A DNA stretch of 64,000 nucleotides from Stenotrophomonas sp. MYb238. Its GTDB lineage: Bacteria > Pseudomonadota > Gammaproteobacteria > Xanthomonadales > Xanthomonadaceae. Under the pieces are notes generated by a model that ran no database searches, had not been told where the DNA came from, and worked only from the letters and a program-made list of their open reading frames with translations. The stretch covers positions 62,001 to 126,000 of the forward strand of contig NZ_WIDL01000003.1 in assembly GCF_009496535.1 (NCBI RefSeq). Reading direction: 5' to 3'. This document shows, piece by piece, positions 1 through 8,523 of this stretch. The stretch's first letter is position 1. Every line of letters starts with the position of its first letter. Both the position numbers and the translations under genes were made by a program.

Positions 1-61
1 GCCGCGGTCGTTCTTTTCGGTGCGGCAGTGCCGGACTTGCGCAGAGTGCTCATTTCTTTCC

Positions 62-406
62 TCATGCCAGTGTCGATTCGATGGTGCCGCTTGCGGGGCG
101 CGCGTATTCCTCGCGTACGGACCTGCAATAAGGGCCGCCCATGACGAAGGATCTGCACACGGCCGGCCGGCTCGCATGGATCCGGCAGTTCATCCGCTGC
201 CCATCCACGGCCACGCACCAGCCCTCCGGATCGCGCGCCATGACCCGCAGGCCGTGGAGCCGGGTGGTCAGGTGCTCCGGGACGACGTCTTCGCTGCCCA
301 GTACCACGGTCAGGCGGCAGCACACAGCATCGCAGGACGTGCAACGGACCGCGGAAGGCGTCCGCCGGGTGGACGGGTTCAGAGCCTGCCTCCCTGCATG
401 CCGCAT
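62..406 (-). CDS. YkgJ family cysteine-cluster protein
   Basis: A protein of about 114 residues carrying the cysteine pattern of the YkgJ/UPF0153 family: CTSCDAVCC near residues 23-31, then a second half with CRIHASRPAVCRSF and a GGPYC block followed by an arginine-rich end. The family is thought to bind a zinc or iron-sulfur centre through these cysteines; its biochemical role is unknown. The frame stays open upstream to about position 634, but that part is arginine-rich and featureless, so I took the ATG at 406, which leaves the usual length of the family (about 110 residues). A non-ATG start slightly downstream, behind an AGGGAGG stretch, is also possible. Family assignment is good, exact start uncertain. 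Confidence 0.7.
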   Translation of the reverse strand: MRHAGRQALNPSTRRTPSAVRCTSCDAVCCRLTVVLGSEDVVPEHLTTRLHGLRVMARDPEGWCVAVDGQRMNCRIHASRPAVCRSFVMGGPYCRSVREEYARPASGTIESTLA

Positions 407-1092
407 GGCGTGGAGGACGCTGCCGATGCCTGCCCGCCGAAACGGATGCCGGGCCGGCGTGATGCCGGTTTGCCGCAGGTGGAGTGTGGGTACATGAATA
501 CTCCCGTTGAGCGGCCGTCCGGATGCGCCGGAGCGGATGACGCAGGAAAGGGAGCGGAGCGGGCAACTGCCTTGGCGGCTGCGCGGAACGCGCGGGGCAG
601 GCATCGCCTGCACGGGCATGCTAGCACTTTGCACGCGCTGGCGGTTTCACGCGCCTTGTGGGCTTGGGCATGCGTTGCATCGATCGCGTCCGCAGACGAT
701 GTGGATCGATGGCGAATGTCCGATTTCCGTGATGCCCTTGGGGACACGGCTTGTCCCGCGCGGCGAGGCTCTCTTTCCGTCGGCGACAAGGCTGCGCGAT
801 GACTGCCGAGGAAGACACGGACGGCCTCGTGGCAGCGGGCCGAAATCACCGTCGCGCGTCGTGTCGACCGCCTTGTGTTCTGCCCCGTTGCCGCCAGGAA
901 AGAGGCGGCCATCGGCTCAATGCCGGACCGCGCCGTCCTCGGAGTGCGTGCGATGAATGCAGGGTTTCTCCGATACCGTTCGCATCCGGGACCGGCACGC
1001 CTCTCCAGCCACTACGCCTGACAAAGACGGAGTCAGGCATTGCGTGCGAAAGTCCGTGCCGTGCATGGATCATGCAGGCAGGCAGGCCGGCT
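407..1092. other. gene-poor stretch, no supportable CDS
   Basis: Nearly 700 bases between the YkgJ-type gene and the DUF2939 gene. Several open frames exist on both strands, but all encode arginine/serine/cysteine-rich strings without a domain, a convincing ribosome binding site or the third-position GC bias seen in the genes around. It also looks less GC-rich than its neighbours. I see no tRNA, clear terminator or repeat in it. It could be decayed sequence or an untranslated regulatory region. Confidence 0.5.
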
Positions 1093-1644
1093 TCAGCGCG
1101 GCGAGTCCAGCGGCAGCGTGATGTCGGTCAGGCGCCAGCGCAGGCCCTGCCGGGTCAGCACGAAGACCACGTCGCTGCCATCGTCCAGTTGCCGGGTGGC
1201 GGTGAAGCGCGACAGCGATTCGTAGCGTCCGTGCGCACCCTGCAGCGGACGCGCGGGCGCGGGCGGACCCCAGGTGTCGCCGTCGGCGGTATCGCCGGTG
1301 GCGCGCTTCCACACGCCATGGCCCTGCAGCAGGGCGGCGATGCCGGCGGGGGTGATCATCACGTCCACCGCCGCGCCGGTCAGGCGGCCGGCTACGCCCA
1401 GCGCGACCGCGCCGAACAGGCTGGACTGCATGTCGCTGCCGGCCCGCCGCACCAGCTGGTCGTCGAGCTGCGCCTTGAGGTTGACCCGCAGCGCGGGGAA
1501 ATCGACATGGCGGGAAAGGCGCGCCGCATCGCGCTGTTCGATCGCCTTGCCGATGCCGTGGATCGCCAGCCAGGGGCCGGCGGCCACGTAGCCGGCGAGC
1601 AGCACCAGCAGCGTGGCGACGGCGGGAAGCAGCCATTTCTTCAT
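1093..1644 (-). CDS. DUF2939 domain protein, membrane-anchored
   Basis: A 183-residue protein with one N-terminal membrane segment (about residues 4-23) and a periplasmic part that matches the DUF2939 pattern: an early WLAIHGIGKAIEQRDAARLSRHVDFPALR block (split here over residues 30-58), then conserved VNLKAQL and a GVWKR segment, ending in WRLTDITLPL. Function of the family is unknown. The start is the ATG at 1644, 15 bases after the stop of the upstream SRPBCC gene, so the two are probably co-transcribed. Nothing catalytic can be read from the sequence. Confidence 0.8.
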   Translation of the reverse strand: MKKWLLPAVATLLVLLAGYVAAGPWLAIHGIGKAIEQRDAARLSRHVDFPALRVNLKAQLDDQLVRRAGSDMQSSLFGAVALGVAGRLTGAAVDVMITPAGIAALLQGHGVWKRATGDTADGDTWGPPAPARPLQGAHGRYESLSRFTATRQLDDGSDVVFVLTRQGLRWRLTDITLPLDSPR

Positions 1645-1659
1645 GCGCGCGCTCCGGTC

Positions 1660-2130
1660 TCAGGCTGGCAGGTCGGGATGGGATTCGGCCCAGCGCCGCA
1701 GCATCACCAGGGTCTCGGCCCAGGCCTGGCTGCAGAAGCCGAGGAATTCGCTGTCCGGGTTCCAGCCCAGGTGCCGGAATTCCAGCACCGTCATCGGCTC
1801 GCCCTCGTGCGGCAGGCCGCGCCAGGCGCCGGGGCTGGCGCGGCGCGACAGCTCGAAGCGGATCTCGGTGCCGGTCCAGGCCGAGGCCGGGCTCTGCGCC
1901 GGATGCCGGCTGATCGTTTCCCAGCGCACGCAGTGCGCGGACGCTTCCAGCACCTTCATCGCCACCACGCCGTGCGCCGGCCCCGGGTTGTGGCTGAGCA
2001 CCGTCGCGCCGTCGATCACGCTGCCGGTATGGGCGATCCACCAGCGGCCCAGTCCCCCGGCCGTGGCCAGCCCGGCATGGACGGTGGCCAGCGGTGCGTC
2101 GATCCAGATCTGGTGATGGATGGCGGCCAT
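1660..2130 (-). CDS. SRPBCC / AHSA1-type domain protein
   Basis: About 156 residues with the fold signature of the START/AHSA1 superfamily: an N-terminal IHHQIWIDAPLATVHAGLAT strand, GGLGRWWIAHT (the Trp-Trp turn typical of the family) and a C-terminal helix FLGFCSQAWAETLVMLRRWAE. Such proteins bind small hydrophobic ligands or act as co-chaperones; the ligand here cannot be told. An upstream in-frame ATG at 2184 would add 18 arginine-rich residues; the ATG at 2130 fits the domain start better. It lies downstream of the DUF2461 gene with a 73-base gap and may be read through from it. Confidence 0.78.
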   Translation of the reverse strand: MAAIHHQIWIDAPLATVHAGLATAGGLGRWWIAHTGSVIDGATVLSHNPGPAHGVVAMKVLEASAHCVRWETISRHPAQSPASAWTGTEIRFELSRRASPGAWRGLPHEGEPMTVLEFRHLGWNPDSEFLGFCSQAWAETLVMLRRWAESHPDLPA

Positions 2131-2203
2131 GCGGCGGCTCCGGTGGGGCGACTGCCGGCTAGGGTGCCGCAAATCCGCCGGCACGGCGTGAATCCCGCCG
2201 TGC

Positions 2204-2890
2204 TCAGAACTCCAGGTCCAGCGACGCGCACAGGTAATCGACGAAGGGGCCGAGCGCGGCGAGGTCGGCGGCGAGGGTCCGGCGCAGCCGCGGGCCGGTC
2301 ATGGCCGCATCGTCCAGCGGGCGCCACAGCACCCAGTTGCGGTGCTTGAGGTCGTCGATGAACTCGAAATCGGCGGGGAAGCCGCGCGGCGCGCGCACCA
2401 GCTTCTCGCTGGTCTCGAATTCGTAGCGCCGGCGCGTGGCCGGCGCATGCGCGGCGGTTTTCCAGCTGCCGGGGTTGTCGAAGATGAACTGGCGGATGCG
2501 GCGCTGCGTGTCCGGCTCCGGATGCCAGATGCCGGCGCCGACGAAGCTCTCGCCCGGCGCCAGGTGGATGTAGTACGACGGCGCCGGCACCTGCTTGCGG
2601 CGTTCGTGGAACAGGCGCGCGCCCTGCCAGGTCTTGTACGGGGTCTTGTCGTTGGAGAAGCGCGAATCGCGGTAGATGCGGAACAGCGAGCCGCCGACGG
2701 TGCGCGGATCGGCGCGGAAATGCGCGCTGACCTGCGCCAGGTCCGGCTGCAGGTCGGTGATCAGGCGCAGGAACGGCTGCCGCACGTGTTCCTCGTACTC
2801 GTGCTTGTGCTCGGCGAACCACGGTTTCTCGTTGTGGCGGGCGAGGCCGCGCAGGAACTTGAAGCTGGCGTCGCTGAAATAGGCGGTCAT
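2204..2890 (-). CDS. DUF2461 / TIGR02453 family protein
   Basis: A 228-residue protein that matches the DUF2461 (TIGR02453) family from end to end: FKFLRGLARHNEKPWF near the start, FRIYRDSRFSNDKTPYKTW around residues 70-90, and GIWHPEPDTQRRIRQFI in the middle. The family is widespread in bacteria and fungi, but its biochemical role is unknown. The ATG at 2890 overlaps the stop of sbcB by four bases (ATGA), so translation is likely coupled to sbcB. Being the second gene after an exonuclease does not by itself show a DNA-related role. Confidence 0.9.
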   Translation of the reverse strand: MTAYFSDASFKFLRGLARHNEKPWFAEHKHEYEEHVRQPFLRLITDLQPDLAQVSAHFRADPRTVGGSLFRIYRDSRFSNDKTPYKTWQGARLFHERRKQVPAPSYYIHLAPGESFVGAGIWHPEPDTQRRIRQFIFDNPGSWKTAAHAPATRRRYEFETSEKLVRAPRGFPADFEFIDDLKHRNWVLWRPLDDAAMTGPRLRRTLAADLAALGPFVDYLCASLDLEF

Positions 2891-4326
2891 GGCGTTTCCT
2901 GCAGGGTGAGGCGCCACTGCTCCAGTGCATCGAGCAGGGCCAGCGAGGCGGGATTGTCGTGGTGTTCGCCGCGCAGCGCGCTGATCTGCGTCAGGTAGTC
3001 GTCCATCGTCTGCTCGGCCATGCCCGGCGTGGCGAAGCGCTGGCGGCGGTAGTCGTCCCAGCGCGCCCGTTCGCCGGCGTCCAGCGTGCGCGGGTGGTTG
3101 CGCGCGCGATAGCGGAACAGCAGCTCCGGCAGGCGCGGGTCGCGGAAATTCCCCTCCAGCTGCGCCAGCGCATCGGGCGGGCAGGCGCGCACGCGCGCCA
3201 GCTGCGCGCGGTCGCCATCGGCGAGGAAACCGTCGTACAGCGCGCCATCGGGATCGGGCGGACCTTCGGCCGGACGCTCGCGGGCGAACACCCGGCGTAC
3301 CTTCTCGGCCAGTTCGGGCCCGTGCGCGCGCAGCTGCGCGGCGCGCGCCTCCATGGCCACGGGGTCGATGCACAGCCGCTCGAAATCGGGGGCGCGCAGG
3401 TGGTTCCAGGCCACCAGCGCCGGTACCTTGTTCAGGTGCACTTCCTTGAGCGGAATGCGCTGCTGGCCTTCCGGCAGGTCGGCGGCGCGGGTGTACAGGC
3501 GCTGCGCGATCTCCTCCCCGGACAGGTCCAGCAGCGCCTGCGGATCGCCGTCCAGGTCGAACACGATCACCCGGTTGCCGATGTGCGGGTGCGTGGCCAG
3601 CGGCAGCACCGGCGCGGCGCACAGGCGGCTGGCGGGGTAGCGCATCGAGATGTGCAGCGCCGGCTGCATCGCCACCACGTCCAGCAGGCTGGCGACGAAA
3701 CGCTTGTCGCGCAGCTTCAGCGCGTAGTCCCACATGCGCGGCTGCGCCTGCCGGAACTTCCGCGCCATGCCAATGGTGGCGTAGACGTCGGACAGCGCCT
3801 CGTGCGCGTCGCCCTGACGCACGTCGTTGGCCAAGGCCAGGTGTTCGAGCTTGAACGAGGTGGCGCCGTCCTCGCGCTGCGGCCAGGCGATGCCATCCGG
3901 GCGCAGCGCGTGCACCAGCCGCAGCATGTCCAGCAGGTCCCAGCGTGAGTTGCCGCCGCGCCACTCGCGCTCGTAGGGATCGAAGAAATTGCGGAACAGG
4001 CCGTGGCGCACGAACTCGTCGTCGAAGCGCAGCGTGTTGTAGCCCAGGGTGCAGGTCTGCGGCCGCGCCATCAGTTCGTTGATGCGGGCGAAGGCCTCGG
4101 CCTCGCTCACGCCCTCGGCCAGCGCATGCTGCGGGGTGATGCCGGTGATCAGCGTGGCGATGGGCGAGGGCAGCAGGTCGTTGGCCGGCTTGACGAAGAA
4201 GCTGACCGGCTCGTCGATCACCTGCAGTTGCGCGTCGGTGCGCACCGCGGCGAACTGCGCGATGCGGGTGCGGCGCGGGTCCTGGCCGAAGGTTTCGAGG
4301 TCGTAGAACAGGAAGGTATCGGGCAT
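2887..4326 (-). CDS. sbcB: exodeoxyribonuclease I
   Basis: Exonuclease I degrades single-stranded DNA 3' to 5' and works in mismatch repair and in control of recombination. The 479 residues are the usual length. The DEDDh exonuclease core is visible: FYDLETFG (Asp9, Glu11), LGYNTLRFDDEF (Asp102/103) and DAHEALSDV (His175, Asp180), followed by the SH3-like and helical C-terminal parts of the family. The gene is 75 bases downstream of kmo and overlaps the next gene by four bases. The link to the kynurenine genes looks positional rather than functional. Confidence 0.97.
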   Translation of the reverse strand: MPDTFLFYDLETFGQDPRRTRIAQFAAVRTDAQLQVIDEPVSFFVKPANDLLPSPIATLITGITPQHALAEGVSEAEAFARINELMARPQTCTLGYNTLRFDDEFVRHGLFRNFFDPYEREWRGGNSRWDLLDMLRLVHALRPDGIAWPQREDGATSFKLEHLALANDVRQGDAHEALSDVYATIGMARKFRQAQPRMWDYALKLRDKRFVASLLDVVAMQPALHISMRYPASRLCAAPVLPLATHPHIGNRVIVFDLDGDPQALLDLSGEEIAQRLYTRAADLPEGQQRIPLKEVHLNKVPALVAWNHLRAPDFERLCIDPVAMEARAAQLRAHGPELAEKVRRVFARERPAEGPPDPDGALYDGFLADGDRAQLARVRACPPDALAQLEGNFRDPRLPELLFRYRARNHPRTLDAGERARWDDYRRQRFATPGMAEQTMDDYLTQISALRGEHHDNPASLALLDALEQWRLTLQETP

Positions 4327-4401
4327 GGGGGTCTTACCGTCGGCCAGTCGTCGGCATCATCCGCGGCGACGGTACCGTCGCCCGTCGCAGGACGCGCGCC
4401 A

Positions 4402-5775
4402 TCAGTGCGCTCCTTCCAGGGGCGCCAGCTGCGCGTGGATGGTCTTCTCCAGGGCGGTCCAGTCGATGCGCTCCAGCGTGGCGTGACCGGCGGTGGCCTC
4501 GGCGAGGATGCGCTGCTGCAGGCGGGTGCGTTCCAGCGCCACCGCGTACGGCGTATGCAGGAAGGTGACCATGGTGTAGTGCGGTACGAAGCGCGTCGGC
4601 CAGCGGCGCTGCAGCTCCTGCTCCAGTTCGCGCTGCAGCAGGAAGGCCGGGTCGGCGACGTGGTCGCGCATCTCCAGGTAGTTGTCCAGCGCCATCTGCT
4701 GGATCGCCGCGGCGTTGGGCTTGCGCTCGGCCTCGAACGCGGCGAAGGCCTGCGCCGTGTCCTCGTGCGTCTCCAGCAGGTCCGCCAGCGCGATGCAGTC
4801 CTCGAAGGCGCAGTTCATGCCCTGGCCGTGGAACGGCACCATCGCATGCGCCGCGTCGCCCAGCAGCACCGCCTTGCCGCCCAGGTGCCAGCGGTCCAGG
4901 TACAGGGTGCCGAGCAGGCCGGGCGGATGCTGTTCCCAGTCGCGGCGCAGGTGCGGGATCAGCGGCAGCGCGTCGGCGAATTCGCGCGCGAACAGCGCCT
5001 CGGCCTCGGCGCCGCTGCGCACCGTGGCGAAACTGGGGTCGCCCGCGTTGGGCAGGAACAGGGTGACGGTGAAGGTGCCTTCGTCGTTGGGCAGGGCGAT
5101 GCACATGTAGCGGCCGCGCGGCCAGATGTGCAGCGCGTTGGGTTCGATCAGGAATCCGCCGTCGGCGCCGGGCGGGATCTCCAGCTCCTTGTAGGAGTGG
5201 TCGAGGAAGTCGGTGCGTTCGCCCAGCGGCGACTTGCGGTTCATCGCCGCGCGCAGCGCCGAGCCGGCGCCGTCGGCGCCGACCAGCGGCGTGTCGAAGT
5301 GGATGTCCTGCGGCTGGTCGTCGCGGTCGTCGATGAAACGCGCGTAGCCGGCATCGAAGTCCACCGTGTGCAGGCGATGGTGGAAGTGGAAGCGGGCGCC
5401 GGCATCCTCGGCCAGCTGCAGCAGCGTGGTGTTGAGGTCCTTGCGGTGCACCGACCAGATCACCTCGCTGTCGTCGCGTCCATAGCGCTGCAACTGCGCC
5501 GCGCCGCCGCCGCGCGGATGCACCATGCGCCCGCGCATCATCACCGTGCGTTCCATCACCGCGTCCTCCACGCCGGCCCGGCGCAGCGCGTTGCGGCCGC
5601 GTTCGGCCAATGCGAGGTTGATGGAGCGGCCGCTTTCGTAGTCGGCCACGCGCGGGTCGCCGCGGCGTTCGTAGACGGTGATGCGCCAGCCGCGGCGCGA
5701 GAGCAGGATGGCGAGCAGCGAGCCGGCCAGGCCGGCGCCGATCAGGGTCAGGTGACGCGTGGGGGAAACGCTCAA
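4402..5775 (-). CDS. kmo: kynurenine 3-monooxygenase
   Basis: FAD-dependent hydroxylase turning L-kynurenine into 3-hydroxykynurenine with NADPH and O2. The 457 residues start with a Rossmann motif GAGLAG (residues 13-18), then RSINLALAERGRNALRRAG, the family signature for Kmo, and LGDAAHAMVPFHGQGMNCAFED, the FAD-ribityl binding motif. Kynureninase starts upstream and ends 18 bases before kmo begins, and 3-hydroxyanthranilate dioxygenase lies before that, so the order is dioxygenase-kynU-kmo in one transcriptional direction. The three make the eukaryote-like kynurenine route toward quinolinate and NAD known in xanthomonads. Tryptophan dioxygenase is not in this window. Confidence 0.95.
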   Translation of the reverse strand: MSVSPTRHLTLIGAGLAGSLLAILLSRRGWRITVYERRGDPRVADYESGRSINLALAERGRNALRRAGVEDAVMERTVMMRGRMVHPRGGGAAQLQRYGRDDSEVIWSVHRKDLNTTLLQLAEDAGARFHFHHRLHTVDFDAGYARFIDDRDDQPQDIHFDTPLVGADGAGSALRAAMNRKSPLGERTDFLDHSYKELEIPPGADGGFLIEPNALHIWPRGRYMCIALPNDEGTFTVTLFLPNAGDPSFATVRSGAEAEALFAREFADALPLIPHLRRDWEQHPPGLLGTLYLDRWHLGGKAVLLGDAAHAMVPFHGQGMNCAFEDCIALADLLETHEDTAQAFAAFEAERKPNAAAIQQMALDNYLEMRDHVADPAFLLQRELEQELQRRWPTRFVPHYTMVTFLHTPYAVALERTRLQQRILAEATAGHATLERIDWTALEKTIHAQLAPLEGAH

Positions 5776-5793
5776 GTCATTGCTTCCGATGGA

Positions 5794-7068
5794 TCAGGGG
5801 CCGGCCCAGGCTTCCACTTCCTCGACGAAGCGCAGCACGTCGCGGTAGCGGTTGTACATGGGGGTCGGGGAAATGCGGATCACGTCCGGTTCGCGCCAGT
5901 CGCCGAGCACGCCGACCGACTGCAGGTACTCGAACAGCGAGCGGCCCTGTTCGCGGCCGCCGCTCACGCGCAGCGACAACTGGCAGCCGCGCCGTTCGGT
6001 CTCGGCGGGGGTGACGATCTGCAGCACGCTGGACAGGCGCGTGCGCACCAGCGTTTCCAGATAGCCGGTCAACTGCAGCGACTTGGCGCGCAGCGCGTCC
6101 ATGCCGGCCTGGTCGAACAGTTCCAGAGATGCGCGCAGCGGCGCCAGCCCCAGCACCGGCGGGTTGCTCAGCTGCCAGCCCTCGGCGCCCAGCTCGGGCA
6201 CGAACTCCGGCGCCATGCGGAAGCGCGTGGCCTGCTCGTGGCCCCACCAGCCGGCGAAGCGCGGCAGCGTGGCGTCGCGGGCATGGCGCTCGTGCACGAA
6301 GCAGCCGGCGACCGCGCCCGGCCCGCCGTTGAGGTATTTGTAGTGGCACCACACCGCGAAATCGGGCGCGACGTCGTGCAGCGCCAGCGGCATGTTGCCG
6401 ACCGAGTGCGCCAGGTCGAAACCGACGTTGGCGCCCTGCGCGCGCGCCAGCCGGGTGATCGCGTCCAGGTCGAACGCCTGGCCGCTGCGGTACTGCACGC
6501 CGGGCCACAGCACCAGCGCCACGCGCCTGCCGTGCTCGGCGATGGCGCGTTCGATCGCCGCCATCGACAGCGTGCCGTTGGCCTCGTCCGGCTGCACTTC
6601 GATCAGGTCGGTGGCCGGGTCGAAGCCATGGAAGCGGATCTGCGCCTCGACCGCGTGGCGGTCGGTGGGGAAGGCGCCGGCCTCCATCAGGATCGCCGGG
6701 CGTTCGCGCGTGGGCCGGTAGAAGCTGACCATCATCAGGTGCAGGTTCACGCTCAGCGTGTTCATCGCCACCACTTCCACCGGCTGCGCGCCGACCACGC
6801 GCGCCAGCTGGTCGCGTACCAGGCGGTGGTAGTTCATCCAGTGGGTCGGGCCGGTGAAGTGGCCTTCGACCGCGATGCGCGCCCACAGGTCCATCACTTC
6901 CTGCACCATCGCCTGCGCGCCGCGCGGCTGCAGGCCGAGCGAGTTGCCGACGAAGTAGGCCTGGTCGGCGCCCTGGTGCTGCGGGAACAGGAACTGGCCG
7001 CGCAGCTGGCGCAGCGGGTCGGCCGCATCGAGCGCGGCGGCGTGGGCCGGGGACAGGAGTTCGTTCAT
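5794..7068 (-). CDS. kynU: kynureninase
   Basis: PLP enzyme that cleaves (3-hydroxy)kynurenine into (3-hydroxy)anthranilate and alanine. The 424 residues match the family: YFVGNSLGLQP near residue 37, GHFTGPTHW near 68, FDLAHSVGN around 217 and the PLP-lysine segment WCHYKYLNGGPGAV with Lys243. I chose the ATG at 7068 rather than an in-frame start at 7119 because the family begins just before this point and the extra sequence reads into the intergenic palindrome region. It is followed after 18 bases by kmo. A 184-base gap with a long palindrome separates it from the dioxygenase gene. Confidence 0.95.
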   Translation of the reverse strand: MNELLSPAHAAALDAADPLRQLRGQFLFPQHQGADQAYFVGNSLGLQPRGAQAMVQEVMDLWARIAVEGHFTGPTHWMNYHRLVRDQLARVVGAQPVEVVAMNTLSVNLHLMMVSFYRPTRERPAILMEAGAFPTDRHAVEAQIRFHGFDPATDLIEVQPDEANGTLSMAAIERAIAEHGRRVALVLWPGVQYRSGQAFDLDAITRLARAQGANVGFDLAHSVGNMPLALHDVAPDFAVWCHYKYLNGGPGAVAGCFVHERHARDATLPRFAGWWGHEQATRFRMAPEFVPELGAEGWQLSNPPVLGLAPLRASLELFDQAGMDALRAKSLQLTGYLETLVRTRLSSVLQIVTPAETERRGCQLSLRVSGGREQGRSLFEYLQSVGVLGDWREPDVIRISPTPMYNRYRDVLRFVEEVEAWAGP

Positions 7069-7125
7069 CGGGGCGCGTGCATTGAAGTGTGGCCGCAGTG
7101 TACCGCCGGCCCGCGGCACACGGTC

Positions 7126-7209
7126 GTAGGAGCGGCTTCAGCCGCGATAGGGCTTGCGCGGTGAAGGGTTCGATCGGTAAAGCCCTATCGCGGCTGAAGC
7201 CGCTCCTAC
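7126..7209. repeat. REP-like palindrome, 30-bp perfect arms
   Basis: Two arms of 30 bases (7126-7155 and 7180-7209) are perfect reverse complements around a 24-base loop. Each arm opens with GTAGGAGCGGCTTCAGCCGC, which itself holds a small inner hairpin (GCGGCT-AGCCGC). A sister element lies at 59688-59755. This is the layout of a REP pair (two inverted REPs). It sits between the dioxygenase gene and kynU and would form a strong hairpin in the transcript, possibly protecting upstream mRNA or lowering readthrough. Confidence 0.9.
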
Positions 7210-7251
7210 GGGGGGGCGTTTGGCGGTGCGTTTTTTGCGTGCGGGGGGCGC

Positions 7252-7767
7252 TCAGGCCTGCGCCGGCAGCGGGTGCACCGCGCCGCATTGCCCGCAGGTG
7301 CGGTGCGCCAGCGAGGAATGGAAGCGGTCGAACACCTTGGGCAGGTCGGTCTCGATGTTGCCCAGGTGGAAGAATTCCTCGTACAGCTTGTGGTTGCACT
7401 GCTCGCAGTGCCAGGTCACGCCGTCGAGTTCGTGCGGCAGGCGCTTGCGTTCGACCACCAGGCCGACGCCGCCGGGCGGGCGCCGCGGCGAATGCGGCAC
7501 CCGCGGCGGCAGCAGGAAGATCTCGCCGGCGCGGATCGGGATGTCGCGCACAGCGCCGTCTTCCTGCACCTTGAGCACCATCTCGCCCTCGAGCTGGTAG
7601 AACCACTCCGGGCCTTCGTCGTAATGGAAGTCGGTGCGCGTATTGGGCCCGCCGACCACCATGACGATGAAGTCGCCGTTGTCGATCATCCGGTTGCCCA
7701 CCGGCGGCTTGAGCAGGTGGCGGTTGTCTTCGATCCAGGCGTGCAGGTTGATCGGCGAGGCGAGCAT
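7252..7767 (-). CDS. nbaC: 3-hydroxyanthranilate 3,4-dioxygenase
   Basis: Cupin dioxygenase that opens the ring of 3-hydroxyanthranilate; the product cyclises to quinolinate, the NAD precursor. In the 171 residues the iron ligands His48, Glu54 and His92 can be placed in [15 protein letters not shown] and [10 protein letters not shown], and the bacterial rubredoxin-like second metal site is complete with Cys121, Cys124, Cys158 and Cys161. The ATG at 7767 was chosen over one 12 codons upstream because the family starts at this point. It is the first of the kynurenine genes on this strand; carbonic anhydrase ends 19 bases upstream, so both could share a transcript. Confidence 0.95.
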   Translation of the reverse strand: MLASPINLHAWIEDNRHLLKPPVGNRMIDNGDFIVMVVGGPNTRTDFHYDEGPEWFYQLEGEMVLKVQEDGAVRDIPIRAGEIFLLPPRVPHSPRRPPGGVGLVVERKRLPHELDGVTWHCEQCNHKLYEEFFHLGNIETDLPKVFDRFHSSLAHRTCGQCGAVHPLPAQA

Positions 7768-7786
7768 GGTCGGCTCCTGTCGGGAA

Positions 7787-8449
7787 TCAGTCGCGCCGGC
7801 CATGGCGCGGGACGAAGGCCAGGGCGCTCTCGTAGGCCGGCTTCAGGTCTTCGGACGCGCCCACGTCGATGCCCATCTCGCTGACGCGGCCGTCCTTCAG
7901 GCTGTAGACCCAGCCGTGCACCATCAACTTCTGGCCGCGCGCCCAGGCATCCTCGACGATGGTCGAGCGGCACAGGTTGGCGACCTGCTCGATCACGTTC
8001 AGTTCGCACAGGCGGGCGTGCCTGAGTTCGTCGTCCTCGATCGCATCGAGGATCGCCGAGTGCTTCTGCACCACGTCGCCGACATGGCGCAGCCAGTTGT
8101 CGGCCAGGCCGACGCGGGTGTTGTGCAGGCAGGCGTGCACGCCGCCGCAGCCGTAGTGGCCGACGATCAGGATGTGCTTGACCTTCAGCTGGTCCACCGC
8201 GTACTGCACCACGCTCAGGCAGTTCAGGTCGCTGTGCGCCACCACGTTGGCGACGTTGCGGTGCACGAACACCTCGCCCGGGGCCATGCCGATGATCTGG
8301 TTGGCCGGCACGCGTGAATCGGAGCAGCCGATCCACAGGTATTCCGGATGTTGCTGCTTGGCCAGCTGGTGGAAGAAGTCGGGATCTTCCTTGGCGATCC
8401 GGTCCGCCCATTCGCGGTTGTTCTGCAGCAGCCTGCGGATGTCTTTCAT
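7787..8449 (-). CDS. can: beta-class carbonic anhydrase
   Basis: Zinc enzyme interconverting CO2 and bicarbonate, which supplies bicarbonate for carboxylations. The 220 residues align with E. coli Can with identical numbering of the zinc ligands: Cys42 and Asp44 in GCSDSRV, His98 and Cys101 in GHYGCGGV, with Arg46 forming the catalytic dyad. The upstream open frame is low-complexity, so the ATG at 8449 is the start. It lies just before the 3-hydroxyanthranilate dioxygenase gene in the same direction; co-transcription is plausible but a metabolic link is only a guess. Confidence 0.95.
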   Translation of the reverse strand: MKDIRRLLQNNREWADRIAKEDPDFFHQLAKQQHPEYLWIGCSDSRVPANQIIGMAPGEVFVHRNVANVVAHSDLNCLSVVQYAVDQLKVKHILIVGHYGCGGVHACLHNTRVGLADNWLRHVGDVVQKHSAILDAIEDDELRHARLCELNVIEQVANLCRSTIVEDAWARGQKLMVHGWVYSLKDGRVSEMGIDVGASEDLKPAYESALAFVPRHGRRD

Positions 8450-8523
8450 GTCGGGTGTCCCTGACGTCGGTGGGGAGGAGGGCGCGGCCGCGGTGGCCGT
8501 GCCGCCACGGGAAACGGGTGCGC

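Noticed and set aside
20-802. Overlapping frames on both strands at the window start
   Set aside because: Only the minus-strand frame at 62-406 shows a family (YkgJ cysteines); the rest are compositionally random.
4003-7164. A plus-strand frame of about 1050 codons opposite kmo and kynU
   Set aside because: Repetitive His/Gln/Arg/Val composition and covers two certain enzymes on the other strand.
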